The notes under the pieces: model-generated | Told to the model about the DNA's origin: nothing | Databases searched by the model: none | What the model saw: only the letters and a program-made list of their open reading frames with translations | NCBI RefSeq assembly: GCF_003892345.1 | Contig: NZ_RRUE01000001.1 | Span: forward strand, 124,001-188,000 | Length of the DNA stretch: 64,000 nucleotides | DNA from: Lautropia dentalis | GTDB taxonomy: Bacteria > Pseudomonadota > Gammaproteobacteria > Burkholderiales > Burkholderiaceae_E | Direction of reading: 5' to 3' | Position numbers and translations under genes: made by a program | Shown: positions 61,318 to 64,000 of the stretch, in pieces | Numbering within the stretch: position 1 is the stretch's first letter | Layout: every line of letters starts with the position of its first letter

Positions 61318-64000
61318 TCATTCGCCCTGCTGCGCCCGCACCCGTTCCAGCAGCACCTGCAGCGGGTGCCGCAGTGTCTGGTGAGCCATCCGCTTGACCT
61401 GGCTGCGGCACGAGTAGCCGGTGGCCAGTGCCTCGCCGGCCTCGGCTGCGGGTCGCTCCACCTGGGCCTGCCACGACTGGCTGTAGATCACGCGCGACGT
61501 GCCCGCGTTGCGTGCTTCGTGCCCGTAGGTGCCGGCCATGCCGCAGCAGCCCGTGGCCTGCACCTGCAGTTTCAGCCCGAAGCGCTCGAACACCTTCACC
61601 CACTGGGCATTGCTGTTCGGCTCACTGGTCTTTTCGGTACAGTGCGCCAGCAGGCGATAGGGGGGGGGGGATGGGGCTGTATCCAGGGGGGCGTTGGGCT
61701 GCTCGCAGGGAGCATGGCGGACGGGCAGTGAGGCGGCATTCGCCCGGTTGCTGCTGGTGACTGCTGTGCCGGCCAGTACCGTCTGCATGACAGTGGGGCG
61801 CTGGTCTGGCTGGGCGGCTGTACTGGCTGTACTGCCTGGGCTGGTCGTATCGGCGCGTGCCGTATCGGGGGGAGTATCGGCTGTCGTCTTCATGCGAGAA
61901 CCGACCAGTGGCTCCGCATCCAGCACCGCCAGCAGCCATTCCTGCGGCAGCAGTACCTTCGGCACCTCGCCAATCCCCTCGACCTTGGTGTACTCCTGCC
62001 GGAACACCAGTGTCATGGCCGGGTCCAGGCCCACCAGCGGAATGCCGAAGGCCGCCAGTTCGCGCAGCCTGCGGGTGTGCCGGCGGGCGGTGCGGGCAAA
62101 GGCCGGCAGAAAGCCCTGCACCTGCAGCGGTTTGCCGTTGGCGTGCAGGGGCGCCAGCCACACATGCAGGCCCAGCCGGGCCGCCAGTTCGATGAAGTCG
62201 GCCAGCTGTTCGGTTTCGAAGTAGCGGGTGAAGCTGTCCTGCACCAGAATCACGCTGCGGGCACGGTCTGCGGTGCCCAGGGCAGCCAGTGTGGCGGGGG
62301 AGGCCGTCTGCACCTGCCATCGCTTCAGCGATGGCTGCAGGGGCAGGCGCGACAGCAGTGGGCTGTCCACCATGCCGATGCGGGTTTCCAGCAGGCGCTG
62401 CACCATCCGGTTGCCCATGATGCCGTTGTACAGCCAGGGCGCATGCGCCAGCCACGGCATGGAAAACTCCAGCGAGCCGATCAGATAATCGCGCAGGGGC
62501 CGCTGGTAGCGCTGGTGATAGAGCTGCAGAAAGCGCGACCGGAAGTCCGGCACGTTCACCTTGACGGGGCACTGCCCCGCACACGACTTGCACGACAGGC
62601 AGCCGGCCATGGCCTCGTACACCTCGTGCGAAAAATCGGCCGTGCCGCGCCGGGCCGCCCGCGCGTTCTGCCAGCGGCTGTGGAGCGTGCGCCAGAAGCC
62701 GGGCGGGTTGCGCGACAGTTCCAGCACATCCACGCCGGCATGGCCCTGCAGGCGCAGCCATTCGCGGATCAGCGAGGCACGGCCCTTCGGGGAATGCACG
62801 CGCTGCCGTGTGGCCTTCCATGACGGGCACATGGCGTCGTCCGGGTCGTAGTTGTAGCAGGCGCCGTTGCCGTTGCAGTGCATGGCGGCGCCGTAGGCCT
62901 GCCAGACGCGCTCGTCGATCTGGCGGTCGTGTTCGCCGCGGGTGGGCACGCCGTCGATTTTCAGGAGTTTTGCGGGGCTCTGCCATGCGGTGGCAATCTT
63001 GCCCGGGTTGATCTGGTTGTATGGGTCGAAGGCGGCCTTGAGTTTCTGCAGTACGGGGTACAGTTCGCCAAAATAGCTTTCGGCGTATTCCGAGCGTACG
63101 CCCTTGCCGTGCTCGCCCCACAACAGCCCGCCGTAGCGCTGTGCCAGTGCGGCCACCGCATCGCTCACCGGACGGACCAGGGCTGCGTATTCTGGATCCT
63201 TCATATCCAGCGCCGGTCGCACGTGCAGCACGCCGGCATCCACGTGGCCGAACATGCCATACTGCAGGCCGTGGCTGTCCAGCAGCGCGCGAAATTCGGC
63301 AATGAAGTCGGCCAGATTCTCCGGCGGCACCGCCGTATCTTCCACGAAGGGCTGCGGCCGCGCCTCGCCCTGCACGTTGCCCAGCAGGCCCACTGCGCGC
63401 TTGCGCATGGCATACACGCGCTTCACGGCGTCGGTGCCCACCGCCAGCGTGTGCCCCAGCCGACGCACCGTGGTGTCGGTCTGCAGATGCTGCACGAAGC
63501 GTGCCACCCGGGCATCCACCTCCGCTGGGTCATTGCCGCTGAATTCCACCAGATTGATGCCCAGCGTGGGCTCGCCTTCACTCGCCGGAAAATATTCGGC
63601 CACGCTGTTCCAGACGAAATCGTTCATGGCCAGCAGCAGCACCTTCGAATCTACCGTTTCGATGGACAGGGGCTTTTGCGCAATCAGCGCCCGGGCATCG
63701 CGCAGTGCATCCATGAAGGCCGCATAGCGCACATTCACCAGTACCGAATATTCTGGAATGGGCAGGATGTTGAGCTTTGCCTCCACCACGAAGCCCAGTG
63801 ACCCTTCGGCCCCGCACAGCACGCTGTTCAGGTTGAAGCGGCCGTCAGCCTCGCGCAGGTGGGCCAGATCGTAGCCGGTCAGGCAGCGGTTGAGTTTCGG
63901 AAACTTTGCGGCAATCAGGCCGGCCTGTTCATCGGCAATGCGGCGCGTCGTGCGGTACACCCGGCCCACACGGCCCGGGCCGGCGCACAGGGCATCGAGC
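61318..64000 (-). CDS. ydiJ: YdiJ-type FAD-linked dehydrogenase/iron-sulfur protein (5' end outside window)
   Basis: About 893 residues are visible; the start lies beyond the right edge. An FAD-oxidase half (CGAEGSLGFVVEAKLNILPIPEY, YGMFGHVDAGVLHVRP, LLWGEHGKGVRSEY, NQINPGKIA) is fused to an iron-sulfur half with CLSCKSCAGQCPVKVN and CCG-type ends (ATGCCGMAGTYGHE, SCRSQVKRM). YdiJ of E. coli oxidises D-2-hydroxyglutarate. A ~80-residue Thr/Ala/Pro-rich insert before YRLLAHCTEKT includes an 11-C run (coding strand) whose slippage would truncate the last domain. Confidence 0.93.
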   Translation of the reverse strand, partial: LDALCAGPGRVGRVYRTTRRIADEQAGLIAAKFPKLNRCLTGYDLAHLREADGRFNLNSVLCGAEGSLGFVVEAKLNILPIPEYSVLVNVRYAAFMDALRDARALIAQKPLSIETVDSKVLLLAMNDFVWNSVAEYFPASEGEPTLGINLVEFSGNDPAEVDARVARFVQHLQTDTTVRRLGHTLAVGTDAVKRVYAMRKRAVGLLGNVQGEARPQPFVEDTAVPPENLADFIAEFRALLDSHGLQYGMFGHVDAGVLHVRPALDMKDPEYAALVRPVSDAVAALAQRYGGLLWGEHGKGVRSEYAESYFGELYPVLQKLKAAFDPYNQINPGKIATAWQSPAKLLKIDGVPTRGEHDRQIDERVWQAYGAAMHCNGNGACYNYDPDDAMCPSWKATRQRVHSPKGRASLIREWLRLQGHAGVDVLELSRNPPGFWRTLHSRWQNARAARRGTADFSHEVYEAMAGCLSCKSCAGQCPVKVNVPDFRSRFLQLYHQRYQRPLRDYLIGSLEFSMPWLAHAPWLYNGIMGNRMVQRLLETRIGMVDSPLLSRLPLQPSLKRWQVQTASPATLAALGTADRARSVILVQDSFTRYFETEQLADFIELAARLGLHVWLAPLHANGKPLQVQGFLPAFARTARRHTRRLRELAAFGIPLVGLDPAMTLVFRQEYTKVEGIGEVPKVLLPQEWLLAVLDAEPLVGSRMKTTADTPPDTARADTTSPGSTASTAAQPDQRPTVMQTVLAGTAVTSSNRANAASLPVRHAPCEQPNAPLDTAPSPPPYRLLAHCTEKTSEPNSNAQWVKVFERFGLKLQVQATGCCGMAGTYGHEARNAGTSRVIYSQSWQAQVERPAAEAGEALATGYSCRSQVKRMAHQTLRHPLQVLLERVRAQQGE
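61660..61670 (-). repeat. Homopolymer of 11 G (11 C in the coding strand) inside ydiJ
   Basis: Eleven G in a row on the plus strand encode Pro residues in the low-complexity insert of YdiJ. A change by one base would shift the frame and lose the C-terminal ~110 residues. Confidence 0.9.

Overview
The window looks like chromosomal DNA of a GC-rich betaproteobacterium, most likely of the order Burkholderiales. The evidence is the uniformly high GC, the queA-tgt-yajC-secD-secF order, the pntAA-pntAB-pntB split transhydrogenase, a glycine riboswitch ahead of a gcvHPT operon and a full glcDEF set. A Lautropia-like organism is one possibility, but nothing here fixes the genus. No phage, CRISPR array or replication origin was seen.

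Layout. 0-2 kb: 5' end of glgB overlapping sbcB (minus). 2.6-5.8 kb: an AT-richer secreted-protein gene next to an intact IS with terminal inverted repeats and a target-site duplication. 6-9.2 kb: divergent lldD (L-lactate) and a D-lactate/glycolate-type FAD oxidase. 9.3-15.8 kb: a membrane protein, a DUF1615 lipoprotein, a strict 14 x 11-bp array, a BaeSR-like two-component pair and rdgC. 15.8-18.5 kb: an antitoxin remnant, an orphan PIN toxin, a LysE exporter and a RelBE-like pair. 18.6-21 kb: a SotB-like exporter and an unknown membrane protein. 21-31.7 kb: gcvH-gcvP-gcvT (minus, glycine riboswitch) divergent from glcD-glcE-glcF (plus). 31.6-39.3 kb: two DUF4870-like proteins, MarC, transhydrogenase, mnmA and a secreted protein. 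39.5-47.8 kb: purB, small membrane proteins, a tandem membrane-protein pair, parDE plus a rhodanese-like protein, a heme protein of the HTHP family, a repeat-rich lipoprotein and a YagU-like protein. 47.9-54.3 kb: secF-secD-yajC-tgt-queA (minus) and a tRNA-Leu. 54.5-64 kb: a YeeE/YedE transporter with a triple-rhodanese lipoprotein, a secreted hydrolase-like protein beside two paralogous lipoproteins, a GST and a partial YdiJ.

Genes that fit together. Four separate flavin alpha-hydroxyacid oxidising systems are present (lldD, D-lactate type, GlcDEF, YdiJ). GlcDEF makes glyoxylate, which transamination can turn into glycine, the substrate of the divergent, glycine-sensing gcv operon. YeeE/YedE and the triple rhodanese suggest sulfur/thiosulfate handling.

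The most unusual property of the window is its load of short tandem repeats and low-complexity insertions. Long Gly/Ala/Ser/Pro/Thr-rich inserts interrupt otherwise well conserved enzymes (ExoI, GcvP, MnmA, QueA, YdiJ). Tandem arrays sit in promoters, leaders and translation-initiation regions (upstream of glcE, glcF and a membrane gene, in the gcvH leader and beside baeS), and an 11-base homopolymer lies inside ydiJ. Together they point to repeat-driven variability of expression and protein length.
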